Origin: Thiovibrio frasassiensis
GTDB lineage: Bacteria; Desulfobacterota; Desulfobulbia; Desulfobulbales; Desulfurivibrionaceae
Length of the DNA: 64,000 bases
Reading direction: 5' to 3'
NCBI RefSeq assembly: GCF_029607905.1
Contig: NZ_JAPHEH010000001.1
Coordinates: forward strand, 1,951,530 to 2,015,529
The position numbers were made by a program, and so were the translations under genes. Positions 36,519-44,305 of this stretch are shown here, one piece after another (position 1 is the first letter of the stretch; the number at the start of each line of letters is the position of its first letter). The notes below the pieces were generated by a model. It searched no databases, had not been told where the DNA came from, and worked only from the letters and a program-made list of their open reading frames with translations.

Positions 36519-37163
36519 ATGAAAGTAATCATCATAGCGGCCAGCACCATTTGCGGGCGCATCGGTCCCGGCCTTACCGGCAGCTCGGTTGATCGTGGGT
36601 TTCTTGAAAATATGCGGGCGCTCACCGATGTCAGCCTGCTGGGGGCGGAAACTCTGCGCCAGGGGGATCCGGAGATGCGGGGCCCTGGCGGGCATCTTTT
36701 GCCGAATCGGATCAGGGGGGTCGTCAGCCAGTCCGGAGATATCCCGCTGGCAGGGAAAAAAATATTTCAGGAAGGGGCGGGGCCACTTATTTTTACCGGG
36801 GTGGCGGCGGCAATTGGGTTGCAGCACAAGCTGGGTGGCTTGGCTCAGGTCGTGCCCCTTCCGACGTATATCAGCGGAGGGCTTTCCTTGGCAGCGGCCC
36901 TTGCCCATCTGGCAGAACTTGGCGTTTCTTCGGTGCTGGTCGAAGGCGGAGGCAGGTTGAACTACGCTTTCCTGCAACAAGGGGTTGTTGATGAGATTCT
37001 TCTCACCCTGACCCCGCAACTTTCCGGAGACCTGCAGGCACCCTCCTTGTGCGGCGGCCCTGGTCCGTTGGGTGATCCCTTTCTGCCGCTGGACCTGGTC
37101 TCGTGCGAGACAGCCAATACTGGGGAACTGTTCTTGAAATATCGCGTAATCAAGGGGGCGTGA
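36519..37163 (+). CDS. RibD C-terminal/DHFR-fold reductase-like protein
   Basis: 214 residues from ATG 36519 (GGGAGGGGGCGGT upstream). Lacks the deaminase half of RibD. Has the NADPH-type DHFR-like fold of RibD-C: the start MKVIIIAASTICGRIG, a mid VPLPTYISGGLSLAAAL, and VSSVLVEGGGRLNYAFL (the EGG motif), then DEILLTLTPQLSG. Such stand-alone proteins may reduce riboflavin or pterin intermediates. Two bases upstream of a PP-loop ATPase gene, so probably one operon. Confidence 0.75.
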   Translation: MKVIIIAASTICGRIGPGLTGSSVDRGFLENMRALTDVSLLGAETLRQGDPEMRGPGGHLLPNRIRGVVSQSGDIPLAGKKIFQEGAGPLIFTGVAAAIGLQHKLGGLAQVVPLPTYISGGLSLAAALAHLAELGVSSVLVEGGGRLNYAFLQQGVVDEILLTLTPQLSGDLQAPSLCGGPGPLGDPFLPLDLVSCETANTGELFLKYRVIKGA

Positions 37164-37165
37164 CC

Positions 37166-37915
37166 ATGCAGCAGGAACTGGCGATCTTGTATTCCGGAGG
37201 AACTGACTCCCTCGCCCTCTATGCCTTGGCCAGCGCCGGCCATCATCCCGGCCTGGTTCGGCCGGTGCGCATCCATCTGCTCCACATGCTCAACGGCATG
37301 GGCCGCTTTGTTGATTTTCCCAGGAACCGCTTTCTGGCTGCGAAAAAGATTCTCCTGGCCAATGCCGCCGAGCCCAGCAAAATACCGGAAGCGGAGATGG
37401 TGGAGTTGGACATGGGCCGACTCTTTCAAGGGTTGTGGTTGGACCGGTATGAAGAATACATGCCGCTCTATGGCGGGAAAAATCTCGTCTGCGTGGCCTG
37501 TAAACTCGCGATGCATGCCCGGGCCATCATTTATTGTCACGAGCATTTCGTCCCCCATTTCGTGGCCGGCTACACCAAAAAACAGGGGCATTACCCCGAG
37601 CAGACCCCGGTCTTCATGGAAAAGATCGCTGAGCTCTCCGCCCGGTTCGGGATCACCGCCACCTTCCCTGTGTACGAGGATTTTGACGACCAGATGATCA
37701 CCCGGCATGTGCTGGAGGATTTCGGCCTGCCCTCCACGGGCGGGGGGGAAAGAAAATGTCTGTTCTGTCAGACCCTGACCACGGCAACGGAGAAGGAGAT
37801 CGGTCAGTACCTTGATGCTATGCTGCCACGGGTTGGCGAATATATTGAACACCGGTTGGCCGGTCGGATTCGGCAGGCTGCGCTCTGTTTTCCTCCCGGG
37901 AATCAAAGGGTGTAG
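37166..37915 (+). CDS. PP-loop ATPase of the adenine nucleotide alpha hydrolase superfamily
   Basis: 249 residues. PP-loop LYSGGTDSLALY near residue 8 places it with the QueC / thiouridine-type enzymes that adenylate a substrate carbonyl. Cys residues at CVACK (near 113) and ERKCLFCQT (near 197) could bind a metal or a sulfur. It is shorter than MnmA and does not show the QueC C-terminal four-Cys zinc cluster. Its substrate is unknown. The coupling to a RibD-C-like reductase hints at a pterin, deazaflavin or deazapurine route. Confidence 0.72.
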   Translation: MQQELAILYSGGTDSLALYALASAGHHPGLVRPVRIHLLHMLNGMGRFVDFPRNRFLAAKKILLANAAEPSKIPEAEMVELDMGRLFQGLWLDRYEEYMPLYGGKNLVCVACKLAMHARAIIYCHEHFVPHFVAGYTKKQGHYPEQTPVFMEKIAELSARFGITATFPVYEDFDDQMITRHVLEDFGLPSTGGGERKCLFCQTLTTATEKEIGQYLDAMLPRVGEYIEHRLAGRIRQAALCFPPGNQRV

Positions 37916-37930
37916 GATTGCGGCTGTAAC

Positions 37931-37952
37931 GGGCGCAAGATATTTTGCGCCC
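37931..37952 (+). terminator. Hairpin downstream of the PP-loop gene
   Basis: Perfect 8-bp stem GGGCGCAA / TTGCGCCC with a six-base loop. A T-rich tract follows about ten bases later, so it is a probable but not ideal terminator. Confidence 0.5.
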
Positions 37953-38113
37953 TTGCGGTGTTTCTTCTTGTTTTTTTGTTGTTATTTTAATATGTCACTC
38001 TTCTTTTGCTCCTTTGTCGTCAAAATTAATTGCCCCCCTTTTCTTCGGGAATCTCTCCGCAATATTTGTTTTGTGTCGTGAAATCATCCCCTTGTCTGTT
38101 TCTTCCTACACTG

Positions 38114-38129
38114 GCACTTAATTTGCTTT
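38114..38129 (+). promoter_or_regulatory. Sigma-54 promoter for the octaheme cytochrome gene
   Basis: TGGCAC (38114-38119), five bases, then TTGCT (38125-38129) is an exact match to the -24/-12 consensus TGGCAC-N5-TTGCW. The gene starts about 79 bases downstream. The 292-base gap upstream of the gene is otherwise T-rich and holds no other gene. Confidence 0.75.
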
Positions 38130-38207
38130 GCCTACCCTTGAGAACAGCTGTGTGCTGTTGTTGGCTTTTTTGTCTTCGTTCTGAGGTCGGAAAAGGAGGG
38201 AAGTGTG

Positions 38208-39680
38208 ATGGCTCATTTTTTTAAGGAGAAGAGGGGCGCTATGAAAAAATACGGTGTGTTTTCTGCATTAGTGGTTGTTTCTGCTATTGCCGCGGGAGGG
38301 TCGGCTTATGGTGGGGAGGCGCATAAGGGTATTACCGGTCCTTTTGCCACGCCCATGGATGTTACCAAGAAATGTCTGGAGTGCCATGCGGATGCGGCAA
38401 CGGACATCATGAAGACCAGCCATTGGACTTGGTCTACTGAGCAGGATATCGAGGGCAAGGGCAAGGTGATGCTCGGCAAGAAAAATGCCGTCAATAATTT
38501 CTGTATCTCCATTGATTCCAACTGGCCCCGTTGCACCAGCTGCCATATCAGCTACGGCTGGAAGGATGCCAAGTTTGATTTCAACGACAAAAACCGGGTC
38601 GATTGTCTGGTCTGCCATGACGGATCAGGAACCTATAAAAAGGCGCCTCCGGCAGCCGGGATGCCCTTTGGCTTTACCGGCAACCCCGAGTTGGATGCCA
38701 AACCGATTGACTTGGTGGCGGTAGCGCAAAGCGTGGGCAAGCCCGCTAAGAAAAACTGTGTCTCTTGCCATGGTTTCGGCGGCGGCGGCAACAACGTCAA
38801 ACACGGCGATATCGATTCCTCCATGGTTAACCCCACCAAGGCTATTGATGTGCACATGGGATCCGACAGCCTGAACTTTCAATGCACCGAATGCCATACC
38901 ACCCAGAAGCACAACATCAAGGGCAACGCCATGATCGTTACCCCTGGCGGCAAGAATCAGCTGGAGTGCACCCAGTGCCATGATGCCAAGCCCCACAAGA
39001 ATGCCAAGCTGAACACGCACACAGCCACCGTGGCCTGTCAGACCTGCCATATCCCCACCTTTGCTAAGGCCATGCCCACCAAGGTGGAGTGGGATTGGTC
39101 CACAGCCGGTCAGGACATTAAGCCGGAAGAGCAGGTGTTCGGTTCGGAGAAGCGGGACAGCTATGATAAAAAGAAAGGGAATTTCAAGTGGGCGAAAGAT
39201 GTGGTCCCTGCCTACAAATGGTACAATGGCAAGGCCACCGTCTATCTGCGCGGTGAGAAGATCGATCCTGCCAAGGTCACTGAGCTGAACGCGCCGGTGG
39301 GCAGCATCAAGGATAAAAGCGCCAAAATCTATCCCTTTAAGATCCATAGCGGCAAGCAGATCTATGACAAGGAGAACAAGTATTTCCTGACCCCCAAGGT
39401 CTGGCCGACCAACAAGGAAGACAAGGAAGCCTACTGGAAGAATTTTGATTGGGACAAGGCGGTCAAGGCAGGGAGCGAGGCCTCCGGTCTTGCATACAGC
39501 GGCAGCTTTGATTTTGCCCCCACGGTCATGTACTGGCGGATCAACCACATGGTTGCTCCGGCTGCCGAGGCCTTAAAGTGCAACGACTGCCACGCCAAGA
39601 ACGGCCGTCTTGACTGGAAGGCCCTCGGCTACAAGGGCGATCCCATGAAAACAAAAGGCGCTGCCAGGATGAAGAAGTAA
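38208..39680 (+). CDS. Octaheme c-type cytochrome, tetrathionate reductase (OTR) family
   Basis: 490 residues from ATG 38208 (AGGAGG eight bases upstream); ATG 38241 (479 residues, MKKYGVF start) is a second option. An export signal ends near SAYGG. Eight CXXCH motifs follow in order: CLECH, CTSCH, CLVCH, CVSCH, CTECH, CTQCH, CQTCH and CNDCH. The count, spacing and length fit the OTR family, which in Shewanella reduces tetrathionate and also nitrite or hydroxylamine in vitro. It should work in the periplasm. Single gene between a sigma-54 promoter and a terminator. No quinol partner lies beside it. Confidence 0.9.
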   Translation: MAHFFKEKRGAMKKYGVFSALVVVSAIAAGGSAYGGEAHKGITGPFATPMDVTKKCLECHADAATDIMKTSHWTWSTEQDIEGKGKVMLGKKNAVNNFCISIDSNWPRCTSCHISYGWKDAKFDFNDKNRVDCLVCHDGSGTYKKAPPAAGMPFGFTGNPELDAKPIDLVAVAQSVGKPAKKNCVSCHGFGGGGNNVKHGDIDSSMVNPTKAIDVHMGSDSLNFQCTECHTTQKHNIKGNAMIVTPGGKNQLECTQCHDAKPHKNAKLNTHTATVACQTCHIPTFAKAMPTKVEWDWSTAGQDIKPEEQVFGSEKRDSYDKKKGNFKWAKDVVPAYKWYNGKATVYLRGEKIDPAKVTELNAPVGSIKDKSAKIYPFKIHSGKQIYDKENKYFLTPKVWPTNKEDKEAYWKNFDWDKAVKAGSEASGLAYSGSFDFAPTVMYWRINHMVAPAAEALKCNDCHAKNGRLDWKALGYKGDPMKTKGAARMKK

Positions 39681-39706
39681 CCTTCCTGGTTTCCGCACCC
39701 TCCCTT

Positions 39707-39742
39707 AAGCCCCCTTCTTCTTTGAGGAAGGGGGCTTTTTTT
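39707..39742 (+). terminator. Rho-independent terminator after the octaheme cytochrome gene
   Basis: Stem AAGCCCCCTTC (39707-39717) pairs with GAAGGGGGCTT (39727-39737), nine-base loop, then T residues to 39742. Confidence 0.93.
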
Positions 39743-39924
39743 GTATAAACGCCAAGCAGCACAGCATTTGCGTGGTCTCGCGCTGCTTGCTGAGCTGTCT
39801 TCGGTGTGCATCTGCGGCGCTGCTGATTGGTTACGGTTGGGACTTTAGGGGATTCAGAAGTGGAAGAGAGGGTTGACTGGCGGTGGGTTTCTGCGTAAAG
39901 CACAAAAGACGCCGTGCTGGTTTA

Positions 39925-40299
39925 TCACAAGGTTTTCCGGTGGCGGCGCGTCAGAAAGATATATCCGTAGATAGTCAGGTTTATAAAGACAAGGCCTAAT
40001 CCAAGGAGATAACGCAATTCAATGGTGAGATTCTCGGGGTAGAGCAGCAGGGAAACGTAATGGTCGATAAACCCGCCCGCATACCCCGCCTCGCCGCCTT
40101 GTACCCGCAAAGCGTTTTCCAGCGGCGTAAGCGGACAGATCCAGTCAGCCCATTCGATCACAACTCCCCAGAGAACGGCGGCGAGATGCACCCAGAGAAG
40201 GGAGGGGCGGCGCAACACCAGCAAGCCTCCAAGAACAGTGAAAAGAGTGAAGGTGAGGTGCAGCAGGAGGATGGTGTCGGCCCCGATGCGGTAGATCAT
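39925..40299 (-). CDS. DUF2784-like small membrane protein
   Basis: 124 residues from ATG 40299, which overlaps the stop codon of the SPFH gene (ATGA). Three to four membrane segments; conserved look of DUF2784 with IEWADWICPLTPLENALR near the middle and a basic end (TRRHRKTL). Function unknown. Being coupled to an SPFH protein suggests a role in membrane organisation. Confidence 0.75.
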   Translation of the reverse strand: MIYRIGADTILLLHLTFTLFTVLGGLLVLRRPSLLWVHLAAVLWGVVIEWADWICPLTPLENALRVQGGEAGYAGGFIDHYVSLLLYPENLTIELRYLLGLGLVFINLTIYGYIFLTRRHRKTL

Positions 40300-41189
40300 T
40301 TTCCGATCTTGAGGCCAAACATCCCCTGGAGCGCTGCGGGCAGATCGGCAGGCAGGACCACGGTCTTGGCGTTTCCGGAAAGACCCAGTTCCTGCAAGGC
40401 GCCAATATATTTCTCGCCCAGCAGGTAGAGGGCCGGCAACTGCTCGTTGCCGATTCCTTGTTGCACCAAGGCCAGGGCATCCTTGGTGGCTTGCGCCAGA
40501 ACGATGCGGGCTTCGGCTTCCCTTCGCGATGCTTCCAGGCCGCCCTCCGCCTCCAGGATGGCTTTCTGCTTCTGGCCTTCCGCCGTCAGAATGGCAGCCT
40601 GTTTTTCGCCTTCGGCCTCGGTGATGGCCGCCCTGCGGATCCGTTCCGCCGCGGCCTGCCGTTCCATGGAGGCCTGCATGGTGCTCGATGGCTTGATGTC
40701 CTGAATCTCGATACTCTTGACCGTCAAGCCCCAATCCTCCAGATCATTGGCAATGGCCTGGATAAGTTTCACCTTGATCTGCTCCCGGGAGCTGAGGGCG
40801 TCATCCAGGTCCATCTGGCCGATGATGGCCCGCAGGTTGGTCATGATCAGATTCTTGGTGGCATGTTCGTAGAAATCGATGCCGAAAATGGCTTTGTGCG
40901 GGGTGTGGATGTTGATAAAGGCGATGGCGTTGGTGATGATCACCGCATTGTCCCGGGTGATGACCTCCTGGCTGGGGATATCCAGGGAGATATCCTTTCT
41001 GGTTACCTTGGCGGCAATGGTGTCGATATACGGGATGATCAGGTTCAGGCCCGGCGTCAGCGTCGTATGGTATTTGCCGAGCCGCATGATGACAAACTCA
41101 TACCCCTGCGGCACGATCTTGACCCCGTTGGCAATGGTCACAAACACAAGAACCAGAATGGCAACGACGATAATGAGTCCCACATCCAT
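40296..41189 (-). CDS. SPFH/Band 7 (stomatin/paraslipin, QmcA-like) protein
   Basis: 297 residues; GGAGGAATAGTAT precedes the ATG. One N-terminal membrane segment (about 3-20), then the SPFH domain (IVPQGYEFVIMRLGKYHTT start) and a long Ala/Glu-rich coiled coil (about 185-245). Such proteins form large ring cages at the inner membrane and partner with NfeD proteins or FtsH protease. The nfeD gene lies 32 bases upstream in the same run. Confidence 0.92.
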   Translation of the reverse strand: MDVGLIIVVAILVLVFVTIANGVKIVPQGYEFVIMRLGKYHTTLTPGLNLIIPYIDTIAAKVTRKDISLDIPSQEVITRDNAVIITNAIAFINIHTPHKAIFGIDFYEHATKNLIMTNLRAIIGQMDLDDALSSREQIKVKLIQAIANDLEDWGLTVKSIEIQDIKPSSTMQASMERQAAAERIRRAAITEAEGEKQAAILTAEGQKQKAILEAEGGLEASRREAEARIVLAQATKDALALVQQGIGNEQLPALYLLGEKYIGALQELGLSGNAKTVVLPADLPAALQGMFGLKIGK

Positions 41190-41221
41190 ATACTATTCCT
41201 CCAGGTGAAGATTAAACTCCG

Positions 41222-41689
41222 TTACAGCACTTTTTTCACTTTAAGAATCCGCTCTCCCTGGTCTGAAACGAGAACCGCGATAACCCGAACCCGGTTGCCT
41301 GTTTCAATGGGTTCGTCCGCCAGATACATCCACGATTCCTCTCCCAGCACCGGGACGGAAAACGCCACCCGGCCATGCTCTCCCGGAACCAGGGCCCGGG
41401 TGGCGGCAATTCCCATCTGGCCGATGGCTGCCTGGTCATCAGCCAGCAGGGTTTTGGTTTTTTTTCGTGGCACGAAGAAACGGAACCAGAAAAAGGTGAA
41501 CCCGAGACTGGACGCGGAAAATACCAGTAACTGCCACTTGAGCGAAACGTCCGGGAGCGCGGCCAGCAGTAGGCCGGTCACCACCGCCCCCAGGCCGAAC
41601 CAGAAAATAGTGAACGACGGCACCACGATTTCCATGAGTATTAGAATGATTCCCAGGACAATCCAGTGCCACCAGAGGATGTTTTCCAT
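41222..41689 (-). CDS. NfeD family membrane protein
   Basis: 155 residues; AAGGAAGGG precedes the ATG. Membrane segments at about 8-45 and 50-70, then a C-terminal OB-fold domain (GRVAFSVPVLGEESWMYLAD). This short form lacks the serine protease domain of long NfeD. It is the usual partner of an SPFH protein, as encoded next. The trio nfeD-SPFH-DUF2784 is one operon. Confidence 0.9.
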   Translation of the reverse strand: MENILWWHWIVLGIILILMEIVVPSFTIFWFGLGAVVTGLLLAALPDVSLKWQLLVFSASSLGFTFFWFRFFVPRKKTKTLLADDQAAIGQMGIAATRALVPGEHGRVAFSVPVLGEESWMYLADEPIETGNRVRVIAVLVSDQGERILKVKKVL

Positions 41690-41815
41690 TGCCCTTCCTT
41701 GTTGTAGATTTTTGAAAAATTCGAGCCTATTATGTGGGGATACTACTCATTACGGTTTGGTTTTGAGACAAATAGGTATTGTGTCTCGGATATCGAACTT
41801 GGTAGTTCTTGAGGC

Positions 41816-42118
41816 TCATTGATCCGATGTCCGGTCAATCCAATACTCGGGCTTGCGGTGCTGGTGGGCTATCGCAATGAGGTAGATCTGATCGTTTTCA
41901 ACCGAGTACAGCAACTTGTAGGGGAACCGGCTCAAGGTCAGGCGTCGGATATCTCCTTGCTCGACCGGGCAAGACAAAGGCCAAGTCTGGACGCGCGGCA
42001 AGGCCTCCTTGATTTCTGTCCGGAATTCGTTGCCAAGACGGGGTGCTTGGCGATTGTCGTAGCGCTCGGCCTCCTCGAACTCGCGCCGCGCTTCGGGTGA
42101 GAAGATTACGCGCATCAT
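41816..42118 (-). CDS. RelE/ParE-type toxin
   Basis: 100 residues; the ATG shares one base with the antitoxin stop (TAATG). The family layout is visible: MMRVIFSPEARREFEEAERYD at the N-terminus, RRLTLSRFPYKLLYSV in the middle and IAIAHQHRKPEYW near the end. The C-terminal HxHRxPxYW pattern is usual for the ParE side of the group, whose members poison gyrase; RelE-like mRNA cleavage is the alternative. Paired with the upstream antitoxin gene. Confidence 0.88.
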   Translation of the reverse strand: MMRVIFSPEARREFEEAERYDNRQAPRLGNEFRTEIKEALPRVQTWPLSCPVEQGDIRRLTLSRFPYKLLYSVENDQIYLIAIAHQHRKPEYWIDRTSDQ

Positions 42119-42321
42119 TATTCGCCGAGGATTTCCTCTGCGGGGATGCCTTGTACCTTGCCGGCGCGGTAGGCCGCCAGGCGGCGTTCCGCTTCGTCAA
42201 GCCAGAGGCGGTCGATTTCCGGATCGGGTTTGTCGAGACAGTGCAACACTTGGTCAACCAGGTCGAAACGCTCCGCCGGATCGAGCTTCAAGGCCATTGC
42301 CACCAGTTCCTGCGTGCCCAT
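42118..42321 (-). CDS. Addiction-module antitoxin (TIGR02574-type)
   Basis: 67 residues from ATG 42321, with AAGGAG six bases upstream; longer in-frame starts are rejected. Helical and acidic: ALKLDPAERFDLVDQVLHCL, then DRLWLDEAERRLAAYRAGK. This is the usual short antitoxin of ParE/RelE pairs. Translationally coupled to the toxin gene. Probably represses its own promoter with the toxin. Confidence 0.85.
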   Translation of the reverse strand: MGTQELVAMALKLDPAERFDLVDQVLHCLDKPDPEIDRLWLDEAERRLAAYRAGKVQGIPAEEILGE

Positions 42322-42606
42322 GTGCATCTCCTTTTCAATGGGGTTATTAGGGAAACACAAAAAAAGAAGCCCCCATTTTTTCGTTGGTTCCAACAGTTAG
42401 TGATTCTATGTGGCACGGGATTGAAAGGCAAGGAGAAAATCGGTCGAGACCCTGCCCGCCTCCCGTCTTGTTCAGACAGGCATGTCGAATCCATCCCCTT
42501 GGAGCAGTCCAGTTTTATGTGTTATGCTGGAGACTGGGCAGCATGCCTTCCTGCCCGGTACAGCGTACCCTCGTCAGACAGAGCAAAAGGAACCATCACG
42601 ACGACC

Positions 42607-43407
42607 ATGCGGATCAGTTGCGTAATCCCCACCAGAAACCGGCCGGAGATGACCTGCCGGGCCATTGCCAGCGTGGCCGCTCAGGATACTCCGGTGAGCG
42701 AGATCATTGTCGTGGACGACGGCTCGACGGATCACACCGCTGCCCTGGTTGCCGCGCGGTTTCCCGGGGTGCGGCTGCTGCACCGCTCCGGCCTTGGGCC
42801 TGGTCTGGCGAGAAACGCCGGGGTTGTCGAGGCCTGCGGCGAGGTGGTTATGTTTCTTGATTCCGACGATGTCTGGCTGGAGGGCCATGTCGCACGCTTG
42901 GTGCGGACAATGGCCCGCGGCTTTCCGGTGGCCTATGGCGTGACCAGGAACTGCGATCAGGTCGGCGGCGGGGAATTTTGCCTCCCCGAGCCGGGCATGA
43001 CCTTGGAAGGGCATTGCCTGGCCGCGTTGTCCCGCTGGTGTTTTCTGGTCCCCTCGGCAATGGCGGTGGAGAAAGAGGCCTGTGTTGCGGTGGGGGGCTT
43101 CGGTCCCGGAGAGTTGGGTGAGGATTGGTCGTTTTTTATCCGGTTGGCCCAACGTTTCCCCTTTGGCTTTTGCGGGGAGGAACCCATCACCCTGCGGTAT
43201 CTCCATCATGGCAGTCTGTGCAATGGCGCGAACAGCGAACGGCTGGAGACCCTGCTGGCCACGGTCTTCTGTGCCCTGGCGGAAACCGGGGCCGCAGCCG
43301 AGAATCTTGTCCGGTTTCAGGCCCTGGCCGACTGGACCAGGCAACAGGGGGATTGGCAGACGATTCAGCAGTGGTATATTTCCTTGAAACAGGAGGAGCT
43401 TCTTTGA
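42607..43407 (+). CDS. Family 2 glycosyltransferase
   Basis: 266 residues from ATG 42607 (no good ribosome-binding site near it). GT-A fold with the nucleotide-sugar motifs VVDDGSTD (near 37), LARNAGV, and the metal-binding DSDD near 83. A later GEDWSFFIRLA is the usual acceptor-side ED motif. No membrane segment. Donor and acceptor are unknown; polysaccharide or lipopolysaccharide is likely. Its last four bases overlap the folE2 start. Confidence 0.85.
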   Translation: MRISCVIPTRNRPEMTCRAIASVAAQDTPVSEIIVVDDGSTDHTAALVAARFPGVRLLHRSGLGPGLARNAGVVEACGEVVMFLDSDDVWLEGHVARLVRTMARGFPVAYGVTRNCDQVGGGEFCLPEPGMTLEGHCLAALSRWCFLVPSAMAVEKEACVAVGGFGPGELGEDWSFFIRLAQRFPFGFCGEEPITLRYLHHGSLCNGANSERLETLLATVFCALAETGAAAENLVRFQALADWTRQQGDWQTIQQWYISLKQEELL

Positions 43408-44297
43408 AACCATCCATATCCCCCCAAGACCATGCCCGGGTGCTGGCGGAAGGGGTTGACATTCCCCAGCAGCATCCTGCCTTTGGGCTGCCCCTGCCGG
43501 AGGTCGGCATCTGCGGAAAAACCGTCTGGGTCCGGCTGCCCGAAGGGCTGATTCCTTTTGCGGCCCGGCTGGAGGTGAACCTGGCCGCGGAGGTCCGCGG
43601 CATCCATATGTCCCGCATGGAGGAGGTGGTCGCCGGTCTGTACGATCGGGAGTTTTCCGATCTCCGCGACTACGGCTTGCAGATCGGCAGGGAGATGATG
43701 GCGCGCCAGGGTGCGAATCGCGGCAGGGTGCGGCTTACCGGCCAGTTGCCGCTCATCCGCACGGCCAAGGTCAGCGGCAGGCAATCGGTGGATTCCATTG
43801 CCGTGTCCCTTGACCTGAAGCTGGCCGGGCAGGGGGATACTCTGCAGAGTGTGGCGGTGTTCGGTGTGGGTGTGGCCCACATTACGGCCTGTCCTTGCAC
43901 CCAGGCGTATAACCAGACCCTGTTTCGCAAGGAGGGTGAGGAGTGCCCCATGCCCACCCATTCGCAGCGCTCCCAGACCACCCTTTCCCTTCAGTCGGCA
44001 GGACTTTCCCCATCTATTGCTGAACTGTTGGCTTGCCTGGAAGAGGCCCTGCATGTGACCCAGGACCTGTTGAAAAGAACCGATGAGGCGCAACTGGTCT
44101 ACACCTCGCACACCCAGCCGCAGTTTGCTGAGGATGCGGTGCGGGAAGTGGCCCGGCGGGCCGGGGAGCGGTTCGGCAAGGTGTTGCCGCCGGAAACCTC
44201 GGTGATTATCGAGTCCTTGAGCCTGGAGAGCATCCATATCCACGACGTTTGTTGTCGGCTGGAAACCACCCTGGCGGAAATCGTCAGGCATCTGTAA
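43404..44297 (+). CDS. folE2: GTP cyclohydrolase I type 2 (FolE2)
   Basis: 297 residues from TTG 43404, which overlaps the glycosyltransferase stop (TTGA) and has AGGAGG seven bases upstream. Converts GTP to dihydroneopterin triphosphate for folate and queuosine synthesis. Visible: the start DHARVLAEGVDIPQQHPAFG, the metal-site VAHITACPCTQ near 160, and C-terminal ESLSLESIHIHDV. Unlike FolE1 it can use metals other than zinc. Confidence 0.93.
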   Translation: MKPSISPQDHARVLAEGVDIPQQHPAFGLPLPEVGICGKTVWVRLPEGLIPFAARLEVNLAAEVRGIHMSRMEEVVAGLYDREFSDLRDYGLQIGREMMARQGANRGRVRLTGQLPLIRTAKVSGRQSVDSIAVSLDLKLAGQGDTLQSVAVFGVGVAHITACPCTQAYNQTLFRKEGEECPMPTHSQRSQTTLSLQSAGLSPSIAELLACLEEALHVTQDLLKRTDEAQLVYTSHTQPQFAEDAVREVARRAGERFGKVLPPETSVIIESLSLESIHIHDVCCRLETTLAEIVRHL

Positions 44298-44305
44298 GGG
44301 ACGAC

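Noticed and set aside
39743-39924. Short gene between the octaheme cytochrome and DUF2784 genes
   Set aside because: No frame with a ribosome-binding site or sensible composition was found in this gap.
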